DNA of 64,000 bases from Streptococcus viridans (GCF_900636365.1 NZ_LR134266.1:509501-573500), one strand, 5' to 3'. Positions 38,077 through 47,559 are shown, numbered from the stretch's first letter. The notes: a model not told the origin generated them from the letters alone. Numbers and translations: made by a program.

Positions 38077-38931
38077 ATGTTAAGAGTTGACCAAATATTG
38101 CTGCAACAAGTTATTGTTAGCCGTCCGTCAGACTCCTACAAGGGAGACTATGGTCGTCTTCTCTTGATTGGAGGAACCTACCCTTACGGGGGAGCTATTA
38201 TGATGGCTGCTATAGCAGCTGTTCATAGTGGAGCGGGCCTGGTAACGGTTGCGACAGACCAGGAGAATATTCCTGCTCTCCATAGTCAGCTACCTGAAGC
38301 TATGGCATTTGCTGTGACTGACCAAGAGTTATTGACTGAGCAAATCGCCAAAGCAGGCGTTATTTTGTTGGGGCCGGGTCTTAAGGACAATGATCTAGGG
38401 ACACATCTTGTACAGCTAGTTTTTGACAGGGTTCAGCCTCACCAAGTGTTGATTCTAGATGGTGGAGCTATCAGCCTCTATACGCGCTTAGCTTTGCCTC
38501 TTCCTCAAGCGCATCTGGTCTTTACTCCTCATCAAAAAGAATGGGAGGTCATGTCAGGTATAGCGATTGGAGACCAAGGGGAAGAAACAACAAGGTTGGC
38601 TCTATCCCAACTTCCTCCAGCAAGTATTCTGGTCCAAAAGGGACCCCAGACTAAGATTTGGCAACAAGGGCAAGTAGATTATTACCAACTAACAGTTGGT
38701 GGTCCTTACCAAGCAACAGGTGGCATGGGCGATACCTTGGCAGGGATGATCGCGGGGTTTGCGGGTCAATTTCCACAGGTTGGGCTCTATGAGCGCGTGG
38801 CAGTCGCGACCTATCTTCATTCGGCCATTGCAGATGACTTAAGCAAGAAAGCCTACGTGGTTTTACCGACAAGCATTAGCAAAGAAATTCCAAAATGGAT
38901 GAGGGATATCTGCCTTTCAAAAATCCAATAA
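38077..38931 (+). CDS. nnrD: ADP-dependent NAD(P)H-hydrate dehydratase NnrD
   Basis: Repairs hydrated NADH/NADPH using ADP or ATP. 284-residue ribokinase-like protein without the YjeF N-terminal epimerase domain. Motifs: YGRLLLIGGTYPYGGAIMMA (about 28-47), GPGL near 107, FTPHQKEWEVMSG, and the catalytic QATGGMGDTLAGMIAGF near the C-terminus. The epimerase half (NnrE) is not encoded next to it. Preceded by AAGGAAAG and its own TAAAAT-type promoter. Follows folD by 132 bases. Confidence 0.93.
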   Translation: MLRVDQILLQQVIVSRPSDSYKGDYGRLLLIGGTYPYGGAIMMAAIAAVHSGAGLVTVATDQENIPALHSQLPEAMAFAVTDQELLTEQIAKAGVILLGPGLKDNDLGTHLVQLVFDRVQPHQVLILDGGAISLYTRLALPLPQAHLVFTPHQKEWEVMSGIAIGDQGEETTRLALSQLPPASILVQKGPQTKIWQQGQVDYYQLTVGGPYQATGGMGDTLAGMIAGFAGQFPQVGLYERVAVATYLHSAIADDLSKKAYVVLPTSISKEIPKWMRDICLSKIQ

Positions 38932-38936
38932 AAAAG

Positions 38937-38970
38937 AAGTCTCAGATGATGAAATCTGGGGCTTTTTTCC
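38937..38970 (+). terminator. Terminator after nnrD
   Basis: Stem AAGTCTCAGAT (38937-38947) / ATCTGGGGCTT (38954-38964) with G-T pairs, followed by a T run. Confidence 0.78.
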
Positions 38971-39043
38971 GTAGGTAGAATCAGATTTTTCCGCTTATTT
39001 TTGGTATAATTTATACTAGAATTTTGCGTGTGAAAGGGGAACC

Positions 39044-40384
39044 ATGTCAGAGTATTTATCGGTATCCAGTCTGACCAAATACCTCAAGTTGAAATTTGAT
39101 AAGGACCCCTATCTGGAGCGGGTCTATTTGACGGGTCAGGTTTCGAATTTTCGGAAGCGTCCTAATCACCAGTATTTCTCTCTAAAGGATGAAAAGGCTG
39201 TGATTCAGGCGACTGTCTGGGCTGGAATCTATAAGAGTTTTGGTTTTGAGCTAGAAGAAGGCATGAAGATCAATGTTATTGGTCGGATCCAACTTTATGA
39301 GCCAAGTGGTAGTTATTCCATTGTCATCGAAAAGGCGGAGCCAGATGGTGTGGGCGCTTTAGCCATTCAGTTCGAGCAGTTGAAAAAGAAACTCCAAGAA
39401 GAAGGTCTCTTTCAAGAGAAGTTCAAACAGGCCATTCCCCAGTTCTCTAATAAAATTGGGGTCATTACCAGTCAGAGTGGAGCTGTTATTCGCGATATTA
39501 TTACGACTGTTACTCGGCGTTTTCCTGGTGTGGAGATTCTCCTTTTTCCAACCAAGGTACAAGGAGAGGGGGCAGCTCAAGAAATTGTCGCCAATATCCA
39601 GAAAGCCAATGCTCGGACGGACCTAGATGTCTTGATCATCGGTCGTGGTGGTGGGTCCATCGAGGACCTATGGGCCTTTAATGAAGAGCCAGTTGTGCGG
39701 GCTATTTTTGAGTCTAGAGTTCCCATTATTTCCAGTGTGGGACATGAGACAGATACCACTCTGGCAGACTTTGTAGCAGATCGGCGGGCAGCCACTCCTA
39801 CAGCTGCGGCTGAGCTAGCGACGCCTGTGACCAAGTTGGACCTACTCAATCATTTGCAGAAGCAGGAAGGGCGGATGGCAACCGCTATGCGCAATCGCCT
39901 AGTATATAATCGGGAGCGACTGCAAAAACTAAGCCAATCGGTCATCTTCCGTCAACCAGAGCGGCTGTATGATTCTTATCTGCAAAAAATAGATCAGATT
40001 CAGTTGCGACTGAAACAGGCTGTGTCAGATTCAGTTACCAGAAATAGCCGTCAGTTACAAGACCTCCGCCATCGATTGGCTTCTCAAGCGCCCCAGCATC
40101 AACTTGAGCGCTATCGAGACCAGATTCTCCAAATGGAGCGATTGATGACCTTGAAAATCAAGGAGCTCTACCAGACAAAAGCAGCAGATGCCAAGCGTCT
40201 ATCAGAAGCTCTCTTGATGTTGGATACCAATCGCATCGTGGCTAGAGGCTACGCCTTGGTGCAGGCTGGAGATCATGTTCTGGATAGTGTAGATACAATC
40301 AAAGAAAAGGATGCCTTGACGCTAGTCATGCGGGATGGGCAAGTAGAAGTAGAGGTAAAGCATGTCGAAAGAAAAGAAATTTGA
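39044..40384 (+). CDS. xseA: Exodeoxyribonuclease VII large subunit
   Basis: Catalytic subunit of the single-strand-specific ExoVII. 446 residues. N-terminal OB fold ([20 protein letters not shown], about 28-47), nuclease domain with [32 protein letters not shown] and [16 protein letters not shown], then a long coiled-coil C-terminal region binding XseB. Start overlaps nothing; GGGGAA lies upstream. The 3' end overlaps xseB by 23 bases. Confidence 0.97.
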   Translation: MSEYLSVSSLTKYLKLKFDKDPYLERVYLTGQVSNFRKRPNHQYFSLKDEKAVIQATVWAGIYKSFGFELEEGMKINVIGRIQLYEPSGSYSIVIEKAEPDGVGALAIQFEQLKKKLQEEGLFQEKFKQAIPQFSNKIGVITSQSGAVIRDIITTVTRRFPGVEILLFPTKVQGEGAAQEIVANIQKANARTDLDVLIIGRGGGSIEDLWAFNEEPVVRAIFESRVPIISSVGHETDTTLADFVADRRAATPTAAAELATPVTKLDLLNHLQKQEGRMATAMRNRLVYNRERLQKLSQSVIFRQPERLYDSYLQKIDQIQLRLKQAVSDSVTRNSRQLQDLRHRLASQAPQHQLERYRDQILQMERLMTLKIKELYQTKAADAKRLSEALLMLDTNRIVARGYALVQAGDHVLDSVDTIKEKDALTLVMRDGQVEVEVKHVERKEI

Positions 40385-40574
40385 AGAAAATTTAGCTGAT
40401 TTGGAAGCTATTGTCCAAAAATTGGAAAGTGGGCAAGTGCCCCTCGAAGAGGCCATCTCAGAGTTTCAGAAAGGAATGAAGCTATCAAAAGACTTGCAAG
40501 AAACGCTTGATCAGGCTGAAAAGACCTTGGTCAAGGTTATGCAAGCAGATGGCTCAGAAACGGAACTGGTATGA
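40362..40574 (+). CDS. xseB: Exodeoxyribonuclease VII small subunit
   Basis: 70-residue helical subunit of Exo[23 protein letters not shown] and [20 protein letters not shown] are the family consensus. It starts inside xseA and overlaps ispA by four bases (ATGA), consistent with translational coupling. Confidence 0.96.
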   Translation: MSKEKKFEENLADLEAIVQKLESGQVPLEEAISEFQKGMKLSKDLQETLDQAEKTLVKVMQADGSETELV

Positions 40575-41458
40575 TTTTAGAAGAAAAACTGCAAGGGGTT
40601 GAAAAAGCGATTGAAGGTTTCTACGAGACCAAACAAATCGCTCCCCGCTTGGTAGAATCCATCCTTTATTCAGTCCATGCAGGGGGGAAACGGATTCGGC
40701 CTTTGCTCTTATTGGAATTACTAGAGGCCTTTCATGCTCCAATCCTTGAGGCTCATTTTCAGGTAGCAGCCGCTCTTGAAATGATCCATACGGGAAGCTT
40801 GATCCATGATGATTTACCAGCCATGGATAATGATGATTATCGTCGTGGTCAATTGACCAACCACAAAAAATTTGGTGAAGACCTAGCCATCTTAGCAGGA
40901 GACTCACTCTTCTTGGATGCCTTTGGCTGTGTGGCAGAGGCGGATCTTCCAGCTTCTATCCGGGTGCAACTGATCGCCTCATTATCGGATGCTTCAGGGA
41001 CAGCTGGGATGGTAGCAGGCCAAGTCTTGGATATGGAAGGGGAAGGAGCGAGCCTGACCTTGGGCCAGTTGCAAGTCATCCATGCCAATAAGACGGGACG
41101 ACTGCTAGCCTATCCTTTCCAAGCTGCGGGGATCCTTTTAGAGCTTGAGCCAGCTGTTGCGACTCTCTTAGAGGAAATTGGCCTCCATTTAGGGTTGGCT
41201 TTCCAGATTCGGGATGATATTTTGGATGTGACAGCCGATTTTGCCTCTTTAGGAAAAACCCCTCAGAAGGACCTGCAGGCTGAAAAATCAACCTATCCAG
41301 CACTACTTGGTCTAGATGGAGCGCAGGCTTATTTGGATCGGGAGTTGGATGCCTGTGAGGACTTGCTCGATCGCATCTCTAATCAAGTTTCCTTCGAAGG
41401 GACTGGAATCAAGAACATAATAGAAAGACTTAGAATTCATGGTCAAGGAAAGAGTTGA
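40571..41458 (+). CDS. ispA: Polyprenyl synthetase, farnesyl diphosphate synthase (IspA)
   Basis: Makes farnesyl diphosphate, the precursor for undecaprenyl phosphate and other prenyl lipids. 295 residues. First Asp-rich motif [14 protein letters not shown] with the FARM spacing (about 79-92), second Asp-rich motif [10 protein letters not shown] (about 215-224), GGKRIRP near 37-43. Farnesyl rather than geranylgeranyl product is assumed from length and operon. Overlaps xseB by 4 and tlyA by 20 bases. Confidence 0.93.
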   Translation: MILEEKLQGVEKAIEGFYETKQIAPRLVESILYSVHAGGKRIRPLLLLELLEAFHAPILEAHFQVAAALEMIHTGSLIHDDLPAMDNDDYRRGQLTNHKKFGEDLAILAGDSLFLDAFGCVAEADLPASIRVQLIASLSDASGTAGMVAGQVLDMEGEGASLTLGQLQVIHANKTGRLLAYPFQAAGILLELEPAVATLLEEIGLHLGLAFQIRDDILDVTADFASLGKTPQKDLQAEKSTYPALLGLDGAQAYLDRELDACEDLLDRISNQVSFEGTGIKNIIERLRIHGQGKS

Positions 41459-42254
41459 CGTACTGGCCTACAAGCAGGGACTATTTGAAACCCGGGAGCA
41501 GGCCAAACGCGGTGTGATGGCCGGTTTGGTTATTGCGGTCCATAATGGCGAGCGCTTCGATAAACCAGGTGAAAAAATTGATGAAGCGACTGAACTAAAA
41601 CTCAAGGGTGAAAAACTCAAATATGTCAGTCGCGGTGGTCTCAAGTTAGAAAAGGCCTTGGACCTTTTTGAGATTAACTTGCAGGACAAGGTCACGCTAG
41701 ATATTGGTGCCTCAACAGGGGGCTTTACGGATGTCATGCTCCAAAATGGAGCCGCCTTGGTCTATGCAGTGGATGTAGGGACCAATCAGTTGGCTTGGAA
41801 ACTCCGGCAGGATCCTCGTGTCATCTCGATGGAGCAGTTCAACTTCCGCTATGCGACGTCTGAGGATTTTGAGCATAGACCAAGTTTTGCTAGCATTGAT
41901 GTTAGTTTTATTTCCCTCAATCTCATCTTACCTGCCCTTCATGGGATTTTACAAGAAGGAGGCCAGGTGGTCGCTCTTGTCAAGCCCCAGTTTGAAGCTG
42001 GTCGGGAGCAGATTGGGAAAAATGGGATTATCAAGGATGCCAAGGTCCATCTGTCCGTCTTGGAACAGGTTCAAGGCTTTGCGTTAGAACATGGCTTCTC
42101 TGTCTTGGGAGTGGATTATTCACCGATTCAAGGGGGCCATGGCAACATTGAATTTTTACTTTATTTAGAAAAAAATACCGGGCAAAATTGTCTCAATCAG
42201 CAAGAGTTTGTAGCTGTCGTCGACAAAGCCCACACTGATTTTAAACATGAATAG
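41439..42254 (+). CDS. tlyA: TlyA-family rRNA methyltransferase
   Basis: 271 residues: an N-terminal S4 RNA-binding domain (about 3-60, [20 protein letters not shown]) and an FtsJ-like SAM methyltransferase domain with TLDIGASTGGFTDVML (about 86-101), plus ALVKPQFEAG. Mycobacterial TlyA 2'-O-methylates 16S and 23S rRNA; older annotation calls it hemolysin. Conserved place between ispA and argR in the operon; overlaps argR by 8 bases. Confidence 0.93.
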   Translation: MVKERVDVLAYKQGLFETREQAKRGVMAGLVIAVHNGERFDKPGEKIDEATELKLKGEKLKYVSRGGLKLEKALDLFEINLQDKVTLDIGASTGGFTDVMLQNGAALVYAVDVGTNQLAWKLRQDPRVISMEQFNFRYATSEDFEHRPSFASIDVSFISLNLILPALHGILQEGGQVVALVKPQFEAGREQIGKNGIIKDAKVHLSVLEQVQGFALEHGFSVLGVDYSPIQGGHGNIEFLLYLEKNTGQNCLNQQEFVAVVDKAHTDFKHE

Positions 42255-42678
42255 TAAACAAAACCGATTAGAAAAAATACGCCGCTTTATTCGTGAAAAT
42301 AAGGTCGGTACTCAGGATGCAATTGTTGAGCATTTGAAAGAAGCAGGGATTTCTGCGACACAAGCGACTGTTTCCCGTGATATTAAAGAGCTAGGGATTA
42401 TTAAAACACCATTAAAAGGTTCAGCCTATGTCTATGAATTGCCACGCGTCCAACATAGTGGAAAATTAGCAGAAAATAATCTTCAATCGTTTGAACGCAT
42501 GGGGAGTTTTTTGACCCTCAAGCTTGTCCCAGGGACAGCCTATTTAGTCAAGCGGCATCTGCAGGAAGATTTTGATGCCATCATCTTTAGTATGATTTCA
42601 GACGATAATAGTATTTTCATTGTGGCCCGCTCGGAAGAAAAGGCACAGTTTATCGAACAACGATTGATGGAATGGTAG
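42247..42678 (+). CDS. argR: Arginine repressor ArgR/AhrC
   Basis: 143-residue hexameric regulator of arginine metabolism. N-terminal winged helix (about 1-65, GISATQATVSRDIKELGIIK) and C-terminal arginine-binding/oligomerisation domain (about 75-143, LVPGTAYLVKRHL, ending with IFSMISDDNSIFIVARSEE). Streptococci usually carry several ArgR-type paralogues; this one sits in the tlyA-recN operon, the ahrC place in Bacillus. No arginine genes lie in the window. Confidence 0.93.
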   Translation: MNSKQNRLEKIRRFIRENKVGTQDAIVEHLKEAGISATQATVSRDIKELGIIKTPLKGSAYVYELPRVQHSGKLAENNLQSFERMGSFLTLKLVPGTAYLVKRHLQEDFDAIIFSMISDDNSIFIVARSEEKAQFIEQRLMEW

Positions 42679-42685
42679 GAGAGAG

Positions 42686-44350
42686 ATGCTATTAGAAATT
42701 TCAATTAAAAACTTTGCCATCATTGAAGAAATCGCTCTGAATTTTGAGACGGGGATGACGGTTTTAACCGGTGAAACTGGAGCAGGAAAATCCATCATTA
42801 TCGATGCTATGAATATGATGCTGGGGAGCCGGGCGACGACTGATGTCATCCGCCACGGTGCTCCTAAGGCTGAGATTGAAGGCCTCTTTGCGATTGATGA
42901 AAACCGTGCCCTTCAGCAGCTCTTTGAGGAGCAGGGCTTAGAATGGGCAGAGGAGTTGATTATTCGCAGAGAAATTTTTCAGAATGGTCGGAGTGTCAGT
43001 CGCATCAATGGGCAGATGGTTAACCTCTCCGTTCTCAAGGCGGTTGGCCAGCATTTGGTAGATATTCATGGCCAGCATGATCAGGAAGAACTGATGCGTG
43101 CTCCATTACATATCGCTATGCTGGATAGCTTTGGGGATGATGCTTTTTTTGCGACGAAGAAGGCCTATAGAGAGACCTTTGAGAATTACAAGTCCTTGCG
43201 TAAGCAGGTTTTGCAGATCCAAAAAAATAACCAGGAAAACCAAGCTCGCATCGAGATGCTGGAATACCAAATTTCGGAAATCGAGGCGGCCGCCTTGTCT
43301 CTGGATGAAGATGTCCAGTTAGAGCAAGAACGGCAACGCCTACTCAATCATAAGATGATTGCGGATACCCTAAGCAATGCCTACGCTATGCTGGATGCAG
43401 AAGACTTCTCCAGTCTTAGCAATGTTCGATCGGCCATGAATGATCTGCAAGGTATCGAAGAGTATGATCCAGAATACAAGACCTTGTCTGACCAACTGGC
43501 TGAGACCTACTATACTCTGGAAGATCTGACCAAACGCTTGGAGGATCTGGTAGATGGCTTGGACTTTGATGGCAATCGCTTGATGCAGGTAGAAGCTCGA
43601 TTAGACCTAATCCACTCGATCACGCGTAAGTACGGCGGTCAAGTAAAGGATGTTCTTGATTATCTGGAGCAAATCAGCAAGGAATATAGCCTATTAACAG
43701 GAGGGGGAACCTCCTCTGAAGACTTAGAGAAAGAACTTAAATCCATGGAAGGTCAGCTGGTTGGCTTGGCTAAAGAATTGAGTCAAGGACGCCATGACTT
43801 AGCCCAGCAGCTGGAAGCAGAGATCCAGCAGGAACTAGCGGATCTCTATATGGAAAAAGCCCGTTTCCAAGTGCGTTTTACTCCATCTAAATTTAACCGT
43901 GAAGGGAACGAAACGGTTGAGTTTTATATTTCGACCAACCCAGGGGAGGACTTTAAGCCTTTGGTGAAAGTAGCATCAGGTGGAGAATTGTCCCGTCTCA
44001 TGTTGGCCATCAAGTCAGCCTTTTCCCGCAAAGAAGGCAAGACCAGTATCGTCTTTGACGAGGTGGATACAGGGGTATCTGGTCGGGTCGCTCAAGCCAT
44101 TGCTTCGAAGATTTATAAGATTGGGCGTTATGGACAGGTGCTAGCCATCTCTCATTTGCCTCAGGTGATTGCAGTAGCCGATTACCAGTTCTTTATCGAA
44201 AAAGTAAGTGATGAATTTTCAACGGTTTCGACCGTTCGTTTGCTCAGTCATGAAGAGCGGGTCGAAGAAGTAGCCAAGATGCTAGCTGGTGAAGATGTGA
44301 CAGAAGCAGCCCGCATGCAGGCAGAACAATTGCTAAAACGACCGTTCTAA
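42686..44350 (+). CDS. recN: DNA repair protein RecN
   Basis: SMC-like ATPase acting early in double-strand break repair. 554 residues. Walker A GETGAGKSIIIDAM (about 29-42), RecN motif HGQHDQEELM, central coiled-coil arms (about 155-365), ABC signature VASGGELSRLMLAIK (about 432-446), Walker B SIVFDEVDTG. Seven bases after argR; last gene of the xseA-recN operon apart from the phosphoesterase. Confidence 0.97.
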   Translation: MLLEISIKNFAIIEEIALNFETGMTVLTGETGAGKSIIIDAMNMMLGSRATTDVIRHGAPKAEIEGLFAIDENRALQQLFEEQGLEWAEELIIRREIFQNGRSVSRINGQMVNLSVLKAVGQHLVDIHGQHDQEELMRAPLHIAMLDSFGDDAFFATKKAYRETFENYKSLRKQVLQIQKNNQENQARIEMLEYQISEIEAAALSLDEDVQLEQERQRLLNHKMIADTLSNAYAMLDAEDFSSLSNVRSAMNDLQGIEEYDPEYKTLSDQLAETYYTLEDLTKRLEDLVDGLDFDGNRLMQVEARLDLIHSITRKYGGQVKDVLDYLEQISKEYSLLTGGGTSSEDLEKELKSMEGQLVGLAKELSQGRHDLAQQLEAEIQQELADLYMEKARFQVRFTPSKFNREGNETVEFYISTNPGEDFKPLVKVASGGELSRLMLAIKSAFSRKEGKTSIVFDEVDTGVSGRVAQAIASKIYKIGRYGQVLAISHLPQVIAVADYQFFIEKVSDEFSTVSTVRLLSHEERVEEVAKMLAGEDVTEAARMQAEQLLKRPF

Positions 44351-44366
44351 AAAGAAAGGAAGGGAT

Positions 44367-45098
44367 ATGGGAAGCTATTTCGTAGTGGGAGACATTCATG
44401 GAAAAGCAGGTATGCTGGAGGAACTGATGACTCATTGGGATGGTCAGTCCCAGTTGGTTTTTCTCGGAGATCTGATAGACCGTGGAGAAGATAGTCGTAG
44501 AGTGATCGAACTGGTCAAAGATTTTGTCGAACAGCAAGGGGCAATCTGTCTTTCTGGGAACCACGAATACATGTTTTTAGCCTGGATTGATAACCCGACC
44601 GAACGCTACGACCATTACCGACGAAATGGTGGTGATACCACGATTAACTCTTTGCTTGGTCGCCCCCTCACAGCACCAGTAGATGGAGTGGAGGATGCTC
44701 GGCTAGTGCAAGAGACTTGTGGGGACCTAGTTACTTTCATCCGTTCGCTTCCTTTTGTCTATGAAACAGAACACTATATTTTTGTGCATGCTGGCCTTGA
44801 CTTAACCTTGCCTGATTGGCACGAAACGACGGATTATCAGAAAGTCTGGATCCGCCAACCCTTCCATGAAGCGACCAATCAGACAGGAAAGACCATTGTT
44901 TTCGGTCATACTCCCGTCCACTATCTCTTGGATCAAAAGATTGGAACCAAAAAACTCTGGGTGACCGAAGATGGGAAGATTGGTATGGATGGTGGAGCTG
45001 TTTATGGTGGCGTCCTCCATGGTATTCTCTTTGATGAAAGTGGAATGAAGGCCGATGTTGCTTTGCTCAATGAGGGATTTGCAGCTATCGATGATTAA
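44367..45098 (+). CDS. Metallophosphoesterase, PrpE/PPP-type
   Basis: 243 residues with the calcineurin-like signature in order: GDIHGKAGMLEEL (about 8-20), GDLIDRGEDS (about 35-44), GNHEYMFL (about 65-72), and histidines in FVHAGLD and FGHTPVHYLL. Resembles bacterial Ser/Thr protein phosphatases and bis(5'-nucleosyl)-tetraphosphatases; the substrate cannot be told from sequence. AAAGGAAGG lies upstream, 16 bases after recN, so it is likely co-transcribed. Confidence 0.88.
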   Translation: MGSYFVVGDIHGKAGMLEELMTHWDGQSQLVFLGDLIDRGEDSRRVIELVKDFVEQQGAICLSGNHEYMFLAWIDNPTERYDHYRRNGGDTTINSLLGRPLTAPVDGVEDARLVQETCGDLVTFIRSLPFVYETEHYIFVHAGLDLTLPDWHETTDYQKVWIRQPFHEATNQTGKTIVFGHTPVHYLLDQKIGTKKLWVTEDGKIGMDGGAVYGGVLHGILFDESGMKADVALLNEGFAAIDD

Positions 45099-45181
45099 GT
45101 AAATAGGACTTTGTCCCACAAAAGCCTAGAAAATTTGATATAATAGAATGGATATATCTAAGAAAAGATTGTAGGAATGTT

Positions 45182-46015
45182 ATGTCACAAGTAAAAATTG
45201 TTACAGACTCATCCGTAACGATTGAGCCTGAAGTTGTTGAAAAATACGGAATTACCATCGTTCCCCTCTCTGTTATGGTGGATGGTGTTCTCTACTCAGA
45301 TGCGGAATTAACCGAAGGAGAATTCCTTCAGTTGATGAAATCCAGTAAAAACCTTCCAAAGACTAGTCAACCTCCAGTAGGTGTGTTTGCGGAAATATTC
45401 GAAGGATTGGCTCAAGAAGGAGCGCAAATTATTGCAATCCATATGTCCCATGCCTTATCTGGTACAGTGGAAGCTGCACGTCAAGGAGCTACCTTAGCCA
45501 ATGCAGATGTAACGGTGATCGATAGTAGCTTTACGGACCAGGCCATGAAGTTCCAAGTGGTAGAAGCAGCGAAACTGGCTCAAGAAGGTGCTAGCGTAGA
45601 GGAAATTGTAGCTCGCATTGAAGAGGTCAAGCAAAAATCTAGACTCTACATTGGAGTTTCTACACTGGAAAACCTGGTTAAAGGAGGCCGGATTGGACGC
45701 GTAACTGGTTTATTGAGTTCCCTTTTGAATATTCGGGTTGTCATGGAAATGAAGAACGATGAACTGCAACCGATTGTCAAAGGACGCGGACAGAAGACCT
45801 TTAAAAAATGGTTGGACGAGTTGATGCAAGAATTATCCGGTAAAGAAATCGCTGAGATAGGAATTTCCTATGCTGGTGGACCTGACTTTGCTAACGAAAT
45901 GAAGGCGCAATTACAGCCTTTTGTTGCAACTCCAATCTCTGTTTTAGAAACAGGTTCGATCATTCAAACTCACACTGGTGAAGATGCTTGGGCAGTTCTT
46001 GTCCGATTTGCATAG
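45182..46015 (+). CDS. DegV family fatty-acid-binding protein
   Basis: 277 residues of the DegV/FakB family. N-terminal [20 protein letters not shown], lipid-head ligands in [10 protein letters not shown] (about 60-69), and [16 protein letters not shown] (about 158-173). FakB proteins present fatty acids to the kinase FakA. Which fatty acid is bound cannot be told. It has its own promoter (TGA-TATAAT just upstream near 45137) and stands alone before the HU gene. Confidence 0.92.
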   Translation: MSQVKIVTDSSVTIEPEVVEKYGITIVPLSVMVDGVLYSDAELTEGEFLQLMKSSKNLPKTSQPPVGVFAEIFEGLAQEGAQIIAIHMSHALSGTVEAARQGATLANADVTVIDSSFTDQAMKFQVVEAAKLAQEGASVEEIVARIEEVKQKSRLYIGVSTLENLVKGGRIGRVTGLLSSLLNIRVVMEMKNDELQPIVKGRGQKTFKKWLDELMQELSGKEIAEIGISYAGGPDFANEMKAQLQPFVATPISVLETGSIIQTHTGEDAWAVLVRFA

Positions 46016-46074
46016 AAGCCCGTCATTAAAGGAATTTATTCCTACATAAAAGTTTATAAAAATAGGTTTAGTAC

Positions 46075-46103
46075 TTGACCTAAAAGCATTTTTTAGATAT
46101 GAT
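46075..46103 (+). promoter_or_regulatory. Promoter of the HU gene
   Basis: TTGACC (46075-46080), 17 bp spacer, TATGAT (46098-46103), about 46 bases before the start codon; GGAGGA ribosome binding site. Confidence 0.85.
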
Positions 46104-46149
46104 AGAGATGTTAAGGGTAAAACCTAAAAAAATTTGGAGGATTTGTTAA

Positions 46150-46425
46150 ATGGCTAACAAACAAGATTTGATCGCAAAAGTGGCAGAAGCTACAGAATTG
46201 ACTAAAAAAGACTCAGCAGCAGCAGTTGACGCTGTATTTGCAGCTGTTTCAGAATACCTTTCAAAAGGTGAAAAAGTTCAATTGATCGGTTTCGGTAACT
46301 TCGAAGTTCGTGAACGTGCAGCTCGTAAAGGTCGCAACCCACAAACTGGTAAAGAAATCAAAATCGCTGCTTCTAAAGTTCCAGCATTCAAAGCTGGTAA
46401 AGCTCTTAAAGACGCAGTTAAATAA
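46150..46425 (+). CDS. hup: DNA-binding protein HU
   Basis: 91-residue nucleoid protein, the only HU type in most streptococci (also called HlpA). [20 protein letters not shown] opening, the [23 protein letters not shown]-binding arm, and [16 protein letters not shown] at the end. Very strong codon bias and a near-consensus promoter, as expected for an abundant protein. Followed by a terminator hairpin. Confidence 0.98.
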   Translation: MANKQDLIAKVAEATELTKKDSAAAVDAVFAAVSEYLSKGEKVQLIGFGNFEVRERAARKGRNPQTGKEIKIAASKVPAFKAGKALKDAVK

Positions 46426-46439
46426 TTGTGATTACAAAG

Positions 46440-46470
46440 GTTTCTTCTAGCTTGTTAGAAGGAACTTTTT
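46440..46470 (+). terminator. Terminator after hup
   Basis: Stem GTTTCTTCTA (46440-46449) / TAGAAGGAAC (46456-46465) with one G-T pair, then five T. Confidence 0.85.
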
Positions 46471-46486
46471 GTTTTAGAGTCCTTTC

Positions 46487-46515
46487 TAGACAGGGCCTAT
46501 AAATAGGAGTATAAT
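46487..46515 (+). promoter_or_regulatory. Promoter of a 51-codon membrane peptide gene
   Basis: TAGACA (46487-46492), 17 bp spacer, TATAAT (46510-46515), 29 bases before the ATG at 46545. Confidence 0.75.
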
Positions 46516-46544
46516 AGAAAAAAGTGAGAAATGGAGGGTGGACC

Positions 46545-46700
46545 ATGAGATGGATTGTTGGAATCTTTGTTCTGCTCATGATTAAGCCGATTATTTATCT
46601 ATTGAAAGGTCTTTGGTTTATTGCGGAACTCTTCTTTATGTTCCTCTTTGTCAAAGTCTTACTAGGAACTATGAGATGGATCCTTAATTGGGGAAGTTAA
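46545..46700 (+). CDS. Small hydrophobic membrane protein, 51 residues
   Basis: Unrecognised short gene: MRWIVGIFVLLMIKPIIYLL at the start, then a second hydrophobic run from about residue 23 to 41, ending TMRWILNWGS. Two membrane segments separated by KG; Trp-rich ends. Support for being real: a GGAGGG ribosome binding site eight bases upstream, a good promoter (TAGACA-17-TATAAT), its place after the hup terminator, and a stop followed at once by a dispersed repeat. Function unknown; could be a small membrane regulator or toxin-like peptide, without direct evidence for either. Confidence 0.7.
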   Translation: MRWIVGIFVLLMIKPIIYLLKGLWFIAELFFMFLFVKVLLGTMRWILNWGS

Positions 46701-46716
46701 GAATAGAAAACAAAAG

Positions 46717-46894
46717 AGAGTGGGACAGAAATCGGTCATTCGTTAGAATTCGATTTCGTCGTCCCACCTCCGCACAGTTGAGTAGGGCTGTAAAAGCTGA
46801 TGAAATCAGCGTAGTAGAGCCCACTCAACCACTGCGTCATGCTCGACAATCCAAAGACAATTGAGAGGCTAGGACTTTTGTCCCAGCCTCTTTT
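46717..46894 (+). repeat. Dispersed repeat family 1, second full copy
   Basis: Same three-hairpin element as 34021-34197, same orientation and same core length. H3 is GAGGCTAGGAC-TTTT-GTCCCAGCCTC here against GTGGCT..AGCCAC there, so both arms changed together. H3 with its T tail may work as terminator for the 51-codon gene. It fills the gap before perR; the rest up to 46977 contains only the perR promoter (TGA-TATAAT at 46936-46944). Confidence 0.85.
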
Positions 46895-46977
46895 CTTATT
46901 TACAAACATTCTAATTAGGCAAAATGTGGCATTCGTGATATAATAGTTTTTAAGAAGAGACAGAAAGGGGAAAGACC

Positions 46978-47436
46978 ATGCTAGCTTGTTTAAGGCTCGA
47001 TTCCGTTCAACAAGAAAAAGTGGAAGATGTATTGCAACACTTGCGCGAAAAATCTGTACGGATTACAGAGACGCGTCGGGCGGTCCTTTCTTATCTTGTC
47101 AAAAGTCAGGAACATCCGAGTGCCGATGCCATCTACCAAGATTTGAAACCTGCCTTTCCCAATATGAGTCTAGCAACCGTTTATAACAATCTTAAGGTCC
47201 TCATTGAAGAAGGCTTTGTCTCTGAAATAAAAGTACGCAATGATACCACGACCTACTTTGACTTTATGGGACACGATCATTTGAATCTGATTTGCGAGTC
47301 TTGTGGGAAGATTGATGATATTGACATCGAAGTTCCAGACGTGAGAGCGGAAGCAAGAGAAAAAAGTGGCTACGTCATTACCAAGTGCCAAACTACAGTT
47401 TATGGCCTTTGTCCGGAATGCCAGAAGAAGCAGTAG
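46978..47436 (+). CDS. perR: Peroxide-responsive repressor PerR (Fur family)
   Basis: 152-residue metalloregulator. Winged helix (about 20-85, RITETRRAVLSYLV and NMSLATVYNNLKVLIEEGFV), regulatory metal site with HDHLNLICESCGKIDDI, and two structural zinc CxxC pairs (CESC about 111-114 and CPEC about 147-150). Metal-catalysed oxidation of a His ligand would release DNA. A matching 7-1-7 box is in the dpr promoter at 14933. GAAAGGGGAAAG precedes the start. Fur-type iron sensing is the alternative, but Streptococcus carries PerR as its usual single Fur-family protein. Confidence 0.93.
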   Translation: MLACLRLDSVQQEKVEDVLQHLREKSVRITETRRAVLSYLVKSQEHPSADAIYQDLKPAFPNMSLATVYNNLKVLIEEGFVSEIKVRNDTTTYFDFMGHDHLNLICESCGKIDDIDIEVPDVRAEAREKSGYVITKCQTTVYGLCPECQKKQ

Positions 47437-47449
47437 AAGAAATGAAACC

Positions 47450-47471
47450 AGAGCCGTCAGGCTCTTTTTTG
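47450..47471 (+). terminator. Terminator of perR (first of three copies)
   Basis: AGAGCC-GTCA-GGCTCT plus six T. The same hairpin with its flank AAACC recurs at 49867 and 52319, marking the boundaries of a tandem duplication. Confidence 0.9.
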
Positions 47472-47559
47472 TATGTCAAAACTACACTCGGATAGCAAAA
47501 GAAAAATAGGAAAAATCATGATATAATGAAGCTTGATAAGGGTAAAAAGGGAGTTTGAA

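Noticed and set aside
46908-46944. ATTCTAATTAGG upstream of perR as a PerR autoregulatory box
   Set aside because: Only one half-site (ATTCTAA) is present; the second arm does not fit the 7-1-7 symmetry seen at dpr.
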